Counted from the stretch's first letter, positions 1-9,515 are shown. The stretch is 64,000 bases of DNA from Rhodoblastus sp963828185 (GCA_963828185.1 CAWHDV010000002.1:496001-560000), one strand, 5' to 3'. Numbers and translations are program-made. The notes: generated by a model from the letters alone, not told the origin.

Positions 1-359
1 TCGAACAGGTGCATTTTCTTGTCGAGCAGCAGCGCGTTGGTGCAGAGGTTGACGAACTTCTTGCGCTCCAGCATGCCGCGCACGATCTCGTCGATGTTCT
101 TGTGGATCAGCGGCTCGCCGCCGAGGATCGCCACCATCGGCGCGCCGCATTCGTCGATGGCGTCGAGGCACTCCTTGACCGACAGCCGGCGGTTGAGGAT
201 TTCCGCGGGATAGTCGATCTTGCCGCAACCCGGGCAGGCGAGGTTGCAGCGGAACAGCGGCTCGAGCATCAGCACCAGCGGATACCGCCGCCTTCCCGCG
301 AGAAATTGCTTGAGCAGGTAAAGCGCGATCTTGCGCTCCCTGAAAAAATAATCGGCCAT
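1..359 (-). CDS. hpnH: HpnH, hopanoid biosynthesis radical SAM protein (partial, N-terminal 119 residues)
   Basis: Radical SAM enzyme that joins adenosine to the hopene side chain, the first step of extended C35 hopanoid synthesis. The reverse strand reads from an ATG at 359 off the left edge. The visible part carries the cluster motif CxxxCxxC (Cys38, Cys42, Cys45, in RCNLACPGCGK) and a GGEPLI segment typical of radical SAM enzymes. It is the last visible gene of the minus-strand hopanoid operon, 41 bases after the DXS-IspH stop codon. The C-terminal two thirds lie outside the window. Identification is from remembered HpnH sequence pattern and from the context with hpnN. Confidence 0.93.
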   Translation of the reverse strand, partial: MADYFFRERKIALYLLKQFLAGRRRYPLVLMLEPLFRCNLACPGCGKIDYPAEILNRRLSVKECLDAIDECGAPMVAILGGEPLIHKNIDEIVRGMLERKKFVNLCTNALLLDKKMHLF

Positions 360-400
360 TTCCGCCCCTCCAAAGTCATGCGCCGGAGAGGAGCCGTGCT

Positions 401-3295
401 TCAGCTCCTCAAATCGGACGGCAGTCGAAATTCGATGACTTCGTCGCGTCCGCCGACGGTCGAGATTTCCACCGGACCCAGTTGGCTGAGCCAGTCGATG
501 ACGCCCAGCACCAGCTCTTCCGGCGCCGAGGCGCCGGCGGTCAGCCCGATCTCGCGCGCGCCGTCGATCCATTCGCGGCGCAATTCGTCGGAATCGGCGA
601 TCAGATGGCTCGCAACGCCCATTTCCGAGCCGATCTCGCACAGCCGGTTGGAGTTCGAGCTGTTCTTCGCGCCCACGACGAGCAGGACATCGACGGTCTT
701 GCACAGTTCGCGCACCGCCGACTGGCGGTTCTGCGTGGCGTAGCAGATGTCGCGCGTGTCGGGGCCGGTGAGATCGCTGAAGCGGCGATGCAGCGCCGAG
801 ATGATCGCCGCCGTGTCATCGACGCTCAGCGTCGTCTGGGTGATGTAGCTGACGGGCGTGTCATCCGGGATGTCGAGCAAGTCCACATCCTGTTCGGTCT
901 GGACGAGATGCACCGGCGCGTCGATCTGGCCGAGCGTGCCTTCGACCTCCGGATGGCCGGCATGGCCTATCAGGATCAGCGCGCGGCCCTGGGCGACATA
1001 ACGCTTGCCCTGGATATGCACTTTCGTCACCAGCGGACAGGTCGCGTTATGCACGATCAAGGGGCGGCTCGCCGCCTCCTGCTCGACGCTCCGGGCCACG
1101 CCATGCGCGGAGAAGATGGCGACCGCGCCATCGGGAATATCGCCGATATTCTCGACGAAACGCGCGCCCTTGGCTTTCAGCGCATCGACGACGCGCTTGT
1201 TGTGCACGATCTCGTGCCGCACATAGACCGGCGCGTCGTATTTCTGCAGCGCGCGCTCGACGATTTCGATGGCGCGCACGACGCCGGCGCAGAAGCCGCG
1301 CGGCTGCGCCAGCACGACGCGGCGCACCGCCCGCTGGTTGCGGCTTTTCCTGGCCGCCGCCGCGGCGCGTCCGACGCGCGGCTTGCTCGCCAGGGTCTCG
1401 CGCGCCTTGGCGACAATGCCGTCGGCGTCGAGCTTGGCTTCGGCGTACATGGCGGTCAAATCGCCATGCGCCTGGAACACGTCGGGCAGAACCATGGCGC
1501 GCACTTTCGCGCCGCGATCAAGCCGCCCGCTTTCGGACAAGGCGTGCATCACCGCTGCGCCGAAACCGCCGCTCGAGCCTTCCTCGATGGTGATCAGCGC
1601 CTCGTGCCCGTCGGCGAGTTCATTGACGAGTTCGACGTCGAGCGGCTTGGCGAAGCGCGCGTCGGCGACGGTCGTCGAAATGCCGAGTTCGCCCAGCCTT
1701 TCCGCCGCCAGCAGGCATTCGCCGAGACGTGCGCCAAAGGACAGGAGCGCGACCCGGTCGCCAAGCCGGAGCAAGCGGCCCTTGCCGATTTCCAGCGGCG
1801 CGCCGGCCTTGGGCATTTGCGCGCCCGAGCCGTCGGCGCGCGGATAGCGCACGGCGCAGGGGCGGTCGTTGATCGCGGCGGCGGTGGCGATCATATGCGC
1901 GAGCTCCGCCTCGTCCGCCGCCGCCATCACCACCATGGCAGGCAAGCAGGTCAGATAGGCGATGTCGAAGGCGCCGGCATGGGTCGGCCCGTCGGCGCCG
2001 ACAAGGCCGGCGCGATCGATCATGAAGCGCACCGGCAAGGACTGCAGCGCCACGTCATGCACGAGCTGGTCATAGCCGCGTTGCAGGAAGGTCGAATAAA
2101 TGGCGCAGAACGGCTTAAATCCTTCCGTCGCCAGTCCGGCGGCGAAAGTCACCGCATGCTGCTCGGCGATGCCAACGTCGAAAAAGCGTTCGGGATAGGT
2201 CCTGGCGAACAGGTCGAGGCCGGTGCCCGAGGGCATGGCGGCCGTAATGGCGACGATGCGCTCGTCCTTGGCCGCCTCCTTCACCAGGCTTTCGCCGAAG
2301 ATCTTGGTGTAGGAAGGCGCCTTGGGCGCCGATTTCGCCTGCGCGCCGGTGACGACGTCGAACTTGACCACGCCATGGTATTTGTCGGCCGCGGCCTCGG
2401 CCGGCGCATAGCCCTTGCCCTTCTGCGTCACGATATGCAGCAGCACCGGGCCGTCGCGATAATCGCGCGCTCCCGCGAGCGCACCGACGAGCGCGTCCAT
2501 GTCATGGCCGTCGATCGGACCGGCGTAGCAAAAGCCCATTTCCTCGAACCACAGGCCGTCGGCCCTCGAAGCCTGCCCCCGCGCAGCCGGATCGAGTTGC
2601 GCCGCGACTTCGCGCCGCGTCAGGAGCGCACGGCCTTGCGTCAGGCGCGAGAAATAATTGGTCATCGCGCCCAAAGCCGGGGCGATCGACATGCCATTGT
2701 GGTTGAGAATGACGATCAGCCGGCTGCCGCTGGCGCCCGCGTTGTTGAGCGCCTCATAGGCCATGCCAGCGGAGATCGAGCCGTCGCCGATCACCGCGAC
2801 GACGTGGTTCTTGCCGCCCGCGAGGTCGCGCGCCTTGGCCATGCCGAGCGCCGCCGATATCGAGGTCGCCGCATGCGCGGCGCCGAAGGGATCGTATTCG
2901 CTCTCGGCGCGCTTGGTGAAGCCGGACAGGCCGCCCGCCGTGCGCAGCGTGCGGATGCGGTCGCGGCGGCCGGTCAGGATCTTGTGCGGATAGGCCTGGT
3001 GGCCGACATCCCAGACCAGCCGGTCATGCGGCGTGTCGAAGACATGATGCAGGGCGACGGTGAGTTCGACCACCCCGAGCCCGGCGCCCAGATGTCCGCC
3101 GGTGACTGAGACCGCGTCGATGGTCTCGTGGCGCAATTCGTCGGCGACCCGTCGCAGCGCGGCCGGACCGAGACGACGCAGGTCGGCTGGTTTTCGAACC
3201 GCGTCCAGTCCGGACCGGACGCGGACGCGTTCGCCTGTCGCTTCCACGAGCGTGGAGTTTTCGTCGGGTGTACGTCCCCATTCGTTACGCATCAT
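401..3295 (-). CDS. Fused 1-deoxy-D-xylulose-5-phosphate synthase / HMBPP reductase (DXS-IspH)
   Basis: A single open frame carries the first and last enzymes of the MEP isoprenoid pathway. The N-terminal ~650 residues are DXS: thiamine-diphosphate motif GDGSISAGMAYEALNNAG, GHQAYPHK, and the transketolase C-domain. After an Ala/Arg-rich linker the last ~305 residues (about 401-1318) are IspH, with all three iron-sulfur cysteines in place (RGFCAGV, NATCP, ICYATQ). Both halves look complete, so this is a bifunctional enzyme making the C5 units used for squalene and hopanoids. The frame opens at a TTG at 3316, but a GGGGGTGG stretch precedes tandem ATGs at 3295 and 3292, so 3295 is preferred. 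It sits between a secreted protein gene and hpnH, same strand. The neighbours on both sides of the linker are in one frame with no stop, so the fusion does not come from a reading error. Confidence 0.93.
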   Translation of the reverse strand: MMRNEWGRTPDENSTLVEATGERVRVRSGLDAVRKPADLRRLGPAALRRVADELRHETIDAVSVTGGHLGAGLGVVELTVALHHVFDTPHDRLVWDVGHQAYPHKILTGRRDRIRTLRTAGGLSGFTKRAESEYDPFGAAHAATSISAALGMAKARDLAGGKNHVVAVIGDGSISAGMAYEALNNAGASGSRLIVILNHNGMSIAPALGAMTNYFSRLTQGRALLTRREVAAQLDPAARGQASRADGLWFEEMGFCYAGPIDGHDMDALVGALAGARDYRDGPVLLHIVTQKGKGYAPAEAAADKYHGVVKFDVVTGAQAKSAPKAPSYTKIFGESLVKEAAKDERIVAITAAMPSGTGLDLFARTYPERFFDVGIAEQHAVTFAAGLATEGFKPFCAIYSTFLQRGYDQLVHDVALQSLPVRFMIDRAGLVGADGPTHAGAFDIAYLTCLPAMVVMAAADEAELAHMIATAAAINDRPCAVRYPRADGSGAQMPKAGAPLEIGKGRLLRLGDRVALLSFGARLGECLLAAERLGELGISTTVADARFAKPLDVELVNELADGHEALITIEEGSSGGFGAAVMHALSESGRLDRGAKVRAMVLPDVFQAHGDLTAMYAEAKLDADGIVAKARETLASKPRVGRAAAAARKSRNQRAVRRVVLAQPRGFCAGVVRAIEIVERALQKYDAPVYVRHEIVHNKRVVDALKAKGARFVENIGDIPDGAVAIFSAHGVARSVEQEAASRPLIVHNATCPLVTKVHIQGKRYVAQGRALILIGHAGHPEVEGTLGQIDAPVHLVQTEQDVDLLDIPDDTPVSYITQTTLSVDDTAAIISALHRRFSDLTGPDTRDICYATQNRQSAVRELCKTVDVLLVVGAKNSSNSNRLCEIGSEMGVASHLIADSDELRREWIDGAREIGLTAGASAPEELVLGVIDWLSQLGPVEISTVGGRDEVIEFRLPSDLRS

Positions 3296-3328
3296 CCACC
3301 CCCATAAAGAGTCCAAACACGAAAATGT

Positions 3329-3853
3329 TCATCGCGAGAGCGTGACCTCCACGCTCGCCACATCCGCGCCCTGCGGCCTGAGCACGAAGAATTGCCGCCG
3401 GCCGGAAGCACGCAGCGAAAATTGCGCGGAAAAGCCGCCGCCCTGGACGCTGCCGTTGAAACGCCCGGGCCCGACGCGCCCCGTGAACTGGCCGGACGCG
3501 CCGCGCGTCGTTTCCTGCCACTCGCCGCGCACGCTGCCGCCCTCGGCCACGGCATGGGTGCGGATGTCGAAACGATAGCTGTCGCTGGCGCAGACCATGC
3601 GCTCCGACAATGACTGCCCCCCGTCGCCGACCGCACCGTGATCGCGGCAGGACAATCGTTCACGCTGGCCGTTGGTTCCGACGACGACGCCGCCGCCGCG
3701 ATAGGAGCCGGCAAAAGGCGCGAAAGGCCCGCCCCCCTGCGCCGGCGCGGGCTGCGCCGACACGCCGCACAGCAGCGATCCCGCCAGGCAGCCGGCCACC
3801 GCGACGGAGGTCGGGCCGGGTCGAAGATCCGCATAACGCTCAGATAAAGACAT
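3329..3853 (-). CDS. Secreted hypothetical protein of the hopanoid operon (174 aa)
   Basis: Function unknown. The chosen ATG at 3853 overlaps the 3' end of hpnN by 14 bases, which implies translational coupling. The N-terminus has a hydrophobic stretch ending in an Ala-rich cleavage-like site (about residues 15-38), so the protein is probably exported. The mature part is Gly-rich, with a pattern of a G-rich strand, an ERLSCR segment and a CASDSYRFDI segment. I remember this pattern from small alphaproteobacterial periplasmic proteins of unknown function. Two cysteines in the mature part could form a disulfide. A longer upstream frame to 4075 exists, but it lies within hpnN and has an unnatural Cys/Ser/Pro composition. 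Confidence 0.72.
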   Translation of the reverse strand: MSLSERYADLRPGPTSVAVAGCLAGSLLCGVSAQPAPAQGGGPFAPFAGSYRGGGVVVGTNGQRERLSCRDHGAVGDGGQSLSERMVCASDSYRFDIRTHAVAEGGSVRGEWQETTRGASGQFTGRVGPGRFNGSVQGGGFSAQFSLRASGRRQFFVLRPQGADVASVEVTLSR

Positions 3854-6281
3854 GATGCACTTCTCCCTTGTTGCCGGCGCCCGCCTGGAAAAAGCTTGCG
3901 CTTCCGCTCGCGGCGCCGGGCGGCCTGAGCTTGCGCTCGAGCCGCAGCAGGAAGGCGATGGTGGGGCGCAGGACCAGAAGATCGGCGACCAGCGCGGCAA
4001 GCATGGCGAAGGCGCTGAGCCAGCCAAACAGCCTGAGCATCGGCAGGTTGGAAAAGGCCAGCGCTTCGAGGCCACAGGCCAGCACGAAGGCGGTGAGGAT
4101 CAGCGCCGGCCCGATCAGCACGGTCGAGCGCGCCACGGCGATCGCCGGATCGTCGCCGCGATCTTCGCGCTGCATGCGGTTGACGAAATGAATGGTAGCG
4201 CTCAAGCCGAGGCCGAATGACACGATGAGGGCGATGACGCTGGCGAATTGCAGTCCCTCGTCGAGCAGGCGCAGCAGCGAGCCCGCCGCAAGCACCGGAA
4301 ACACCCCCGAAGGCACGCAGGCGAGGGCGACGGGGACCGAACGGAAGGCCAGCCCGATGAAGGCGGCGACGAAGGCGAATTCGACCGTCAGCCCGTCATT
4401 GAGCTTCTCGATCATGCCGGCGCTGTTGCGGGCGGCGATCACCGAAAGTCCGGTCGGGGCGATGGTGTAGCCGGGATATTTTTCGCGGAGCTGGCCGAGG
4501 CGCGCGTTGAGCTGCCGCACGATCGGCAGGATGCGTCCCGCGTCCCTGTCGGGAACCCGGCCGGAAATCAGCGCCGCGTCGTGATCCTTGGCGACGAAGC
4601 GCCCCACCAGGAACGGCGGCAGCAGGTCGACATATTGCTTGAGGGTGGCGACGTCGGGCTTGTGCAGCTTGTCCGCAAGCCAGCGGCGCAGCGTTTCGAG
4701 CGACCAGACATTGGCTATGCCGGGCTGCTGCTCCATGTCGTGGTGCGCCGCCGCAATCACCGACAGCGTCTTGGGGCTGTAGAGCCCGGCCCCGGGCGGA
4801 AAGGCGATGTAGACGTCGATCGGATTGGCGCCGTTCAATTTCAGGTCGAGCTGGCGGTTGACCTCGACAGTATGCTGCTGGTCCGGCGTCTGGTCGGCGA
4901 GGCGCCAGCGCGGCTTGAGCCCGGAATAGTCATAACCGAACGCCAGCACCACGATCAGAGCCAAAGCCGCGTTCAAGCCGGGCCGCTTCAGCATGCGCTC
5001 GGCCACCCAATTGCAGAAGCCGCGCAGGGCGCGGACGCCGGTGTCGGCGCCGGCGAGCGCCCCGCCGGGCGAAACGCTGGCGGCCTGCCGCGGCGCGAGC
5101 AGCGAGCCCAGCAGAGGAACCAGCCCCAGCACGGTCACGAGCGCGATGAGTATGGACAGGAAGCCCGCCTCGCCGAAAGCGCGGATCAGGTCCGAGGTCG
5201 AGAACAGCAGGCCGAGCAGCGACAATCCCGCCGCCGCATGGGTCAGCACGCAGGCCGGCCCGACAACATTCAGCGCGTTGCGGAAGGCCGTGGTCCGGTC
5301 GTCGCCGGCCATCATCCGATCGCGCGCGGCGAAAGTGAGCTGCATGCTGTCGGAGAAGCTGATCACCATGATCAGCGGCGTCATGACGTTGAGGAACATG
5401 TTCAGCTTGAAGCCGAGCCAGCCGAGCGCGCCGAGCGACAGGAGGATGGCGATGAGCGGCGGCGCCGCGGCGACGATCATGAAGGAGACGCGGCGGAAGA
5501 ACAGGATGGCTATGGCGCAGCCAGCCAGCAGCCCGAGCGCATTGTAGATGATGCGGTCGCGCTCCAGCGCCTGGCGGATTTCGATCTGCATCACCGGCAC
5601 GCCCGACAGGCGGGCGGTGATGGTTGCGCCCTGCAGATCCATGGCCATGGTGTCGCGAATTTCCGCGATCACCTTGCCCAGGTCGGGGCCATCGACGGCC
5701 GAAGGGTCGAGCGACAGCACGACCAGCGCCAGGTCACCCTGGTCGGACAGCAGCTTGCCGCGGATCAGGTCGTTGCTCATCGCCTGCCCAACCAACGCCT
5801 TGTAAGCGTCGCCCTGGGGCAGCGGATCGGGAAAGAGCGGGGCCGGCAGGCCACCGCCTTGCGCCGGCTGGCGCGCCGAGAACATCGAAATGACGCCGCG
5901 CGCCCCGTCGATCAGCTGCAGGTCGGTGACCAGGGCGCGCAATTTCTCGACATTGCCCCGATCGAGCAGCGACTTGCCCTCCACGACCACCAGCGCGTCA
6001 TATTCGCTCGACGGAAAAGTCTTGGAAACCTTGACGAACTGCTTGAACTCAGGGGTATCCGAACGAAACAGCTGGCTGAGGGAATCGTCTATCCTGATCC
6101 TGTGCAGACCGAACAAGGCGGCCACGATCAGGATCGCCAAAATCGCCAACGAGAGTCGCCTCGCGCGCAACGGGAAAAGGCCGATCCGCTCGACGCCCAG
6201 CGCGACATTCGAACGTCTGGCGTCGGCCGCTGCCGTTGCGTTCCGGCTGCCCCCCGCGGCCCGTGCTTCAAAATCATTCAT
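3840..6281 (-). CDS. hpnN: HpnN, RND/MMPL-family hopanoid transporter
   Basis: Inner-membrane protein of 813 residues that moves hopanoids toward the outer membrane. It has the two-fold RND layout: TM1 near residues 40-60, a large periplasmic domain, a block of membrane helices around 235-400, then a second periplasmic domain and a final helix block to about residue 790. The length is close to the usual 850-890 for HpnN. Start at ATG 6281; the cytoplasmic N-terminus is short and Ala-rich. It is the first gene of the visible minus-strand operon hpnN - secreted protein - dxs-ispH - hpnH. An MMPL transporter of another substrate is the alternative, but the adjacent hpnH makes HpnN much more likely. 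Confidence 0.92.
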   Translation of the reverse strand: MNDFEARAAGGSRNATAAADARRSNVALGVERIGLFPLRARRLSLAILAILIVAALFGLHRIRIDDSLSQLFRSDTPEFKQFVKVSKTFPSSEYDALVVVEGKSLLDRGNVEKLRALVTDLQLIDGARGVISMFSARQPAQGGGLPAPLFPDPLPQGDAYKALVGQAMSNDLIRGKLLSDQGDLALVVLSLDPSAVDGPDLGKVIAEIRDTMAMDLQGATITARLSGVPVMQIEIRQALERDRIIYNALGLLAGCAIAILFFRRVSFMIVAAAPPLIAILLSLGALGWLGFKLNMFLNVMTPLIMVISFSDSMQLTFAARDRMMAGDDRTTAFRNALNVVGPACVLTHAAAGLSLLGLLFSTSDLIRAFGEAGFLSILIALVTVLGLVPLLGSLLAPRQAASVSPGGALAGADTGVRALRGFCNWVAERMLKRPGLNAALALIVVLAFGYDYSGLKPRWRLADQTPDQQHTVEVNRQLDLKLNGANPIDVYIAFPPGAGLYSPKTLSVIAAAHHDMEQQPGIANVWSLETLRRWLADKLHKPDVATLKQYVDLLPPFLVGRFVAKDHDAALISGRVPDRDAGRILPIVRQLNARLGQLREKYPGYTIAPTGLSVIAARNSAGMIEKLNDGLTVEFAFVAAFIGLAFRSVPVALACVPSGVFPVLAAGSLLRLLDEGLQFASVIALIVSFGLGLSATIHFVNRMQREDRGDDPAIAVARSTVLIGPALILTAFVLACGLEALAFSNLPMLRLFGWLSAFAMLAALVADLLVLRPTIAFLLRLERKLRPPGAASGSASFFQAGAGNKGEVHHVFI

Positions 6282-6622
6282 GCGGCAGACGCCTCGCCAA
6301 CGGCCGTACTCCAGTCATCCAAGTCAAGTGGCGTATTCCGGCGCGGAACGACGTCTGATGCTGGAATCGCGAATTGAGGAGACAATTCCGCTCGCGCCAT
6401 ATCGTTCCGCGCTGGCGTGAGCGGCGCCGCGACGGCCCCGCATGGAAAGGCGGCGCCAAAGCCCGCCGCGACAGCGGTTTCGCGCGCGCGCACGCCCGCG
6501 CCGGCGCAAGCTTGACTTTGCTGGAAAGAAAGGAACTCGCTACAATGCAGCGCAGACGTCCGGCGGTATCGCCGCAGCCTCAGCGTTGAATTCCGCATCA
6601 CGCAACTAGAGCGATGGATTAG
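6282..6622. other. Intergenic region upstream of the hopanoid operon
   Basis: About 340 bases between the DUF6134 gene and hpnN, both on the minus strand. Short frames here (for example 6278-6601, minus) have compositions unlike proteins and no ribosome site. The region should hold the hpnN promoter, but I could not identify convincing -35/-10 elements or a terminator. Confidence 0.5.
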
Positions 6623-7306
6623 TCACTTCGGGTCACTTGCCTTCGCGCCTCGCGCCCGCAACTCGATCACCGATCCGTCGCGGGCGACGAGCCTGTAGCG
6701 CACGGGATAATGGTCATGGAACCAGATATCGCGATCCATGCCGCCGCTGATCCGGTAATGCCCCAGCTTTTCCCCGGAGGCGCCGGTCTCCTCCCCGAGC
6801 TTCTTGACGGTGACATTCACCTGCGCGCCGGTTTCGATCATGATGACAGGGCCCGAACGCATCAGGCCCTCGTTCCAGAAACTGCCGGGAACGGCGTTGG
6901 GCGCCGCGACGGCCGTGCTCCCGTCCGCAGTCACCTCGACCTTGCCGTTCGCCCGCTTGACCGCAACCTCGTGGCGCGTCCCGTTATCGTCGGTCCGCGA
7001 GGCGAAAGACGTGAACTTGCCGCCGACGATCACTTCCCGCGCCGTGAACTCGTAGTGGTAGGCGTCAAAGAACAGGACCTTGACCAGGATCGAGGTCTGC
7101 GTGTCGACGATCGTCTTGGAGCCGTCGACCTTGATCGTCGTGACATGCGAGCCGATACGGTCATTGCCGCGAAAAACGTCAAACGCCAGACGCTTGACCG
7201 TGGGCGCCGCCGCGACCGTCATTGAAGGAAGCAAAAGCGCGGCCAGAAGCGCAATGAGCGTCTCGCGCCATCCTGGCGGCGGCGATTCCCCGCTCTGCAT
7301 GGTCAA
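6623..7306 (-). CDS. DUF6134 family exported protein
   Basis: Protein of 227 residues with a hydrophobic signal segment (about residues 14-34, ending TVAAAP) followed by a beta-rich domain that begins with FDVFRGNDRIGSH. This pattern is typical of the DUF6134 group of periplasmic proteins, whose function is unknown. The start codon ATG at 7306 overlaps the stop of the upstream peroxiredoxin gene by four bases (ATGA), so the two are translated together. No catalytic residues can be named. The partnership with a peroxiredoxin may point to envelope or oxidative stress, which is inference only. Confidence 0.75.
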   Translation of the reverse strand: MTMQSGESPPPGWRETLIALLAALLLPSMTVAAAPTVKRLAFDVFRGNDRIGSHVTTIKVDGSKTIVDTQTSILVKVLFFDAYHYEFTAREVIVGGKFTSFASRTDDNGTRHEVAVKRANGKVEVTADGSTAVAAPNAVPGSFWNEGLMRSGPVIMIETGAQVNVTVKKLGEETGASGEKLGHYRISGGMDRDIWFHDHYPVRYRLVARDGSVIELRARGAKASDPK

Positions 7307-7959
7307 GGCTGCGGCGTTATCCGCAGATAAGGCTTTTGCGCGTTGAACCCCTTTGGGAAACGCGCCTTCGCCTCGTCGTCGCTCACCGAGTTCATGATGA
7401 TGACGTCGCCTCCCTGCCGCCAGTCCGCAGGCGTCGCGACCTGATGCCTGTCGCTGAGCTGCATGGCGTCGATGGCGCGCAGGATTTCGGCAAAATTGCG
7501 TCCGGTCGCCATCGGATAGATGAGGATCAGCCGGATCTTTTTTTCGGGGTCGATGACGAAAACATTGCGCACGGTCTGGTTGTCGGCCGGCGTGCGCTGC
7601 GCCGGATCGCCCGCGCTTTCGGCCGGCAGCATGTCGTAAAGTTTCGCGACCTTGAAATCAGCGTCGGCGAGGATCGGAAAATTGGGCGCGACGCCCTGCG
7701 TTTCCCTGATGTCGGCAGCCCACCGCGCGTGATCGCCGGCGTGATCGACCGACAGGCCGATGACCTTGGCGCCGCGCTTGGCGAATTCCGGCGCGAGCTT
7801 CGCCACCGCGCCGAGTTCGGTCGTGCAGACCGGCGTGAAATCCTTGGGATGCGAGAACAGGACGACCCAGGATTTTCCCGCCCATTCGTGGAAATGAATG
7901 GGACCTTCGCTCGATTCCTGGGTAAAATCCGGCGCGATCTGGTTGAGCCTCAGTGACAT
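7303..7959 (-). CDS. 1-Cys peroxiredoxin (Prx6/AhpC-TSA type)
   Basis: Reduces hydrogen peroxide and organic peroxides. The 218-residue protein has the peroxidatic motif PVCTTE with Cys45 and the long C-terminal 1-Cys Prx domain (residues ~160-218) that separates Prx6 from short 2-Cys enzymes. I see no resolving cysteine. The start at 7959 is supported by a perfect GAGGAGG seven bases upstream; the frame extends further to 8070, but without sequence sense. Its stop overlaps the start of the DUF6134 gene. Cytosolic, probably recycled by glutathione or another thiol. Confidence 0.93.
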   Translation of the reverse strand: MSLRLNQIAPDFTQESSEGPIHFHEWAGKSWVVLFSHPKDFTPVCTTELGAVAKLAPEFAKRGAKVIGLSVDHAGDHARWAADIRETQGVAPNFPILADADFKVAKLYDMLPAESAGDPAQRTPADNQTVRNVFVIDPEKKIRLILIYPMATGRNFAEILRAIDAMQLSDRHQVATPADWRQGGDVIIMNSVSDDEAKARFPKGFNAQKPYLRITPQP

Positions 7960-8066
7960 TTGGCGGCCTCCTCGGTTTGGATTCACCGAGACACTTGGTC
8001 GCGCGAAAGCTGAATTTAAAGCCTTGCCCGACACATTGGCCCGAGCCTTGGTCCGTAGCGCGCCCT

Positions 8067-9476
8067 TCACTGCACGGTTTCGCGATGCAGCGCGAGGTCG
8101 AGTCCCTGCAATTCCACTTCGGAGCCGACGCGCAGCCCGATCAGCATGTCCACGAGTTTCAGGATGACCAGCGAGACGACGGCGTCATAAGCGACAACGA
8201 TCGCCACGCCGATGATCTGGTTGACGACCTGGCGCGCATTGCCCTCGATCAGGCCCGGCGTGCCGCCATATTGGGAAATGGCGAAAACGCCGGTCAGGAT
8301 CGCGCCGGTCGCGCCGCCAATTCCGTGCACGCCGAAACAGTCGAGCGCGTCGTCATAGCCCAACGCGGACTTGAGCTTGGTCACGGAAAGGTAGCAGATC
8401 ACGCCGGCGACGGCGCCGATCGCCAGCGCGCCGGCCGGTCCGACAAAGCCCGAGGCCGGGGTGATCGCGACAAGCCCCGCCACCGCGCCGGAGCAGACGC
8501 CGACCAGCGTCGGCTTGCCCGCCACCGCCCATTCCGCGAACATCCAGGCCAACCCCGCCGCGGCGGTGGCGATCTGCGTGACGGTCATCGCCATGCCGGC
8601 CTGCATTCCCGCGCTCGTCGCCGAACCGGCGTTGAAGCCGAACCAGCCGACCCACAGCAGCGACGCGCCAATATAGCTGAGCACGACATTATGCGCCGGG
8701 CCGGTGTCCCGCCGCGGGCCGAGCATCAGCGCGCACATCAGGCCCGCGACGCCGGAATTGACATGCACCACCGTGCCGCCGGCGAAGTCGAGCACCTTCA
8801 CGAACGCCGCGTCATTGGTGCTGTTGAGAAAGCCGTCCGGACCCCAGACCCAGTGCGCGACCGGCGCATAGACAAAGACCGCCCACAGGCCGATGAACCA
8901 CATCATCGCCGAGAATTTCATGCGCTCGGCGAAGGCGCCGGCGATCAGCGCCGGCGTGATGATGGCGAAGGTCATCTGGAAGCAGATATAGACGGTTTCC
9001 GGAATGGTCGGGGCGAGCGGATTTGGGTTGCCGGTTCCCTTGGCGACGTCGCTCAGGATACCCTGCAGGAAAGCGCGGTCCAATCCCCCGATGAACGGCG
9101 TTCCCGCGCGGAAGGCCAGGCTGTAGGTCAGCACCGTGAACAGCACCGTGACGAGGCAGGTGATGACGAAACTGGTCATCACGGTATCGACGACATTCTT
9201 CTTGCGCGTCAGCCCGCCGTAGAACAGTCCGAGCCCGGGTATCGTCATCATCAGGACGAGCGCCATGGAGGTCAGCATCCAGGCGGTGTCGCCGGAATTC
9301 GGCGTGCAGTCGGTCAGGATCTTGCCGCCGCATGCGGGCGGCGGCGCGGCGGCTTGTTGCGCCAGCGCCGGACCGACCGACGCCACAAGCGCGCAGGCCA
9401 GAAGCGCGACAATGACCGAAAAATGGGGAAAAGGCGCAACAACAACCGGCCGCCGCCGAAGGAGGGAGGACGCCAT
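8067..9476 (-). CDS. amtB: Ammonium transporter AmtB
   Basis: Eleven-helix inner-membrane ammonium channel. The N-terminus has a cleavable-type signal (to about residue 40, PALAQ) followed by the Amt core. The twin pore histidines are present in GGTVVHVNSG and CFGVHGIGG. Length ~469 residues, normal for proteobacterial AmtB with a signal sequence. Start ATG 9476 has GGAG six bases upstream; an ATG twelve bases earlier (9488) is possible. It follows glnK by about 40 bases, the usual glnK-amtB pair in which the uridylylation state of GlnK gates AmtB. Nitrogen-responsive control is expected from the family, but I did not find a clear sigma-54 site. Confidence 0.95.
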   Translation of the reverse strand: MASSLLRRRPVVVAPFPHFSVIVALLACALVASVGPALAQQAAAPPPACGGKILTDCTPNSGDTAWMLTSMALVLMMTIPGLGLFYGGLTRKKNVVDTVMTSFVITCLVTVLFTVLTYSLAFRAGTPFIGGLDRAFLQGILSDVAKGTGNPNPLAPTIPETVYICFQMTFAIITPALIAGAFAERMKFSAMMWFIGLWAVFVYAPVAHWVWGPDGFLNSTNDAAFVKVLDFAGGTVVHVNSGVAGLMCALMLGPRRDTGPAHNVVLSYIGASLLWVGWFGFNAGSATSAGMQAGMAMTVTQIATAAAGLAWMFAEWAVAGKPTLVGVCSGAVAGLVAITPASGFVGPAGALAIGAVAGVICYLSVTKLKSALGYDDALDCFGVHGIGGATGAILTGVFAISQYGGTPGLIEGNARQVVNQIIGVAIVVAYDAVVSLVILKLVDMLIGLRVGSEVELQGLDLALHRETVQ

Positions 9477-9515
9477 GAAACGCTCCATTCTGATGTTTCG
9501 TAATGCTTTTGCTGC

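Noticed and set aside
482..3109. 875-codon plus-strand frame opposite dxs-ispH
   Set aside because: Antisense shadow of a high-GC gene; the protein is His/Arg/Gln-rich without domains, while the minus strand has perfect DXS and IspH motifs.
4248..6377. 709-codon plus-strand frame opposite hpnN
   Set aside because: Antisense shadow; Arg/Gln/His-rich with no fold, whereas the minus strand encodes a typical RND transporter.
6278..6601. Possible 107-codon gene upstream of hpnN
   Set aside because: No ribosome site, biased composition and no recognisable sequence; treated as intergenic.
7953..9503. 516-codon plus-strand frame opposite amtB
   Set aside because: Complement of amtB third-position GC bias; no motifs or ribosome site.
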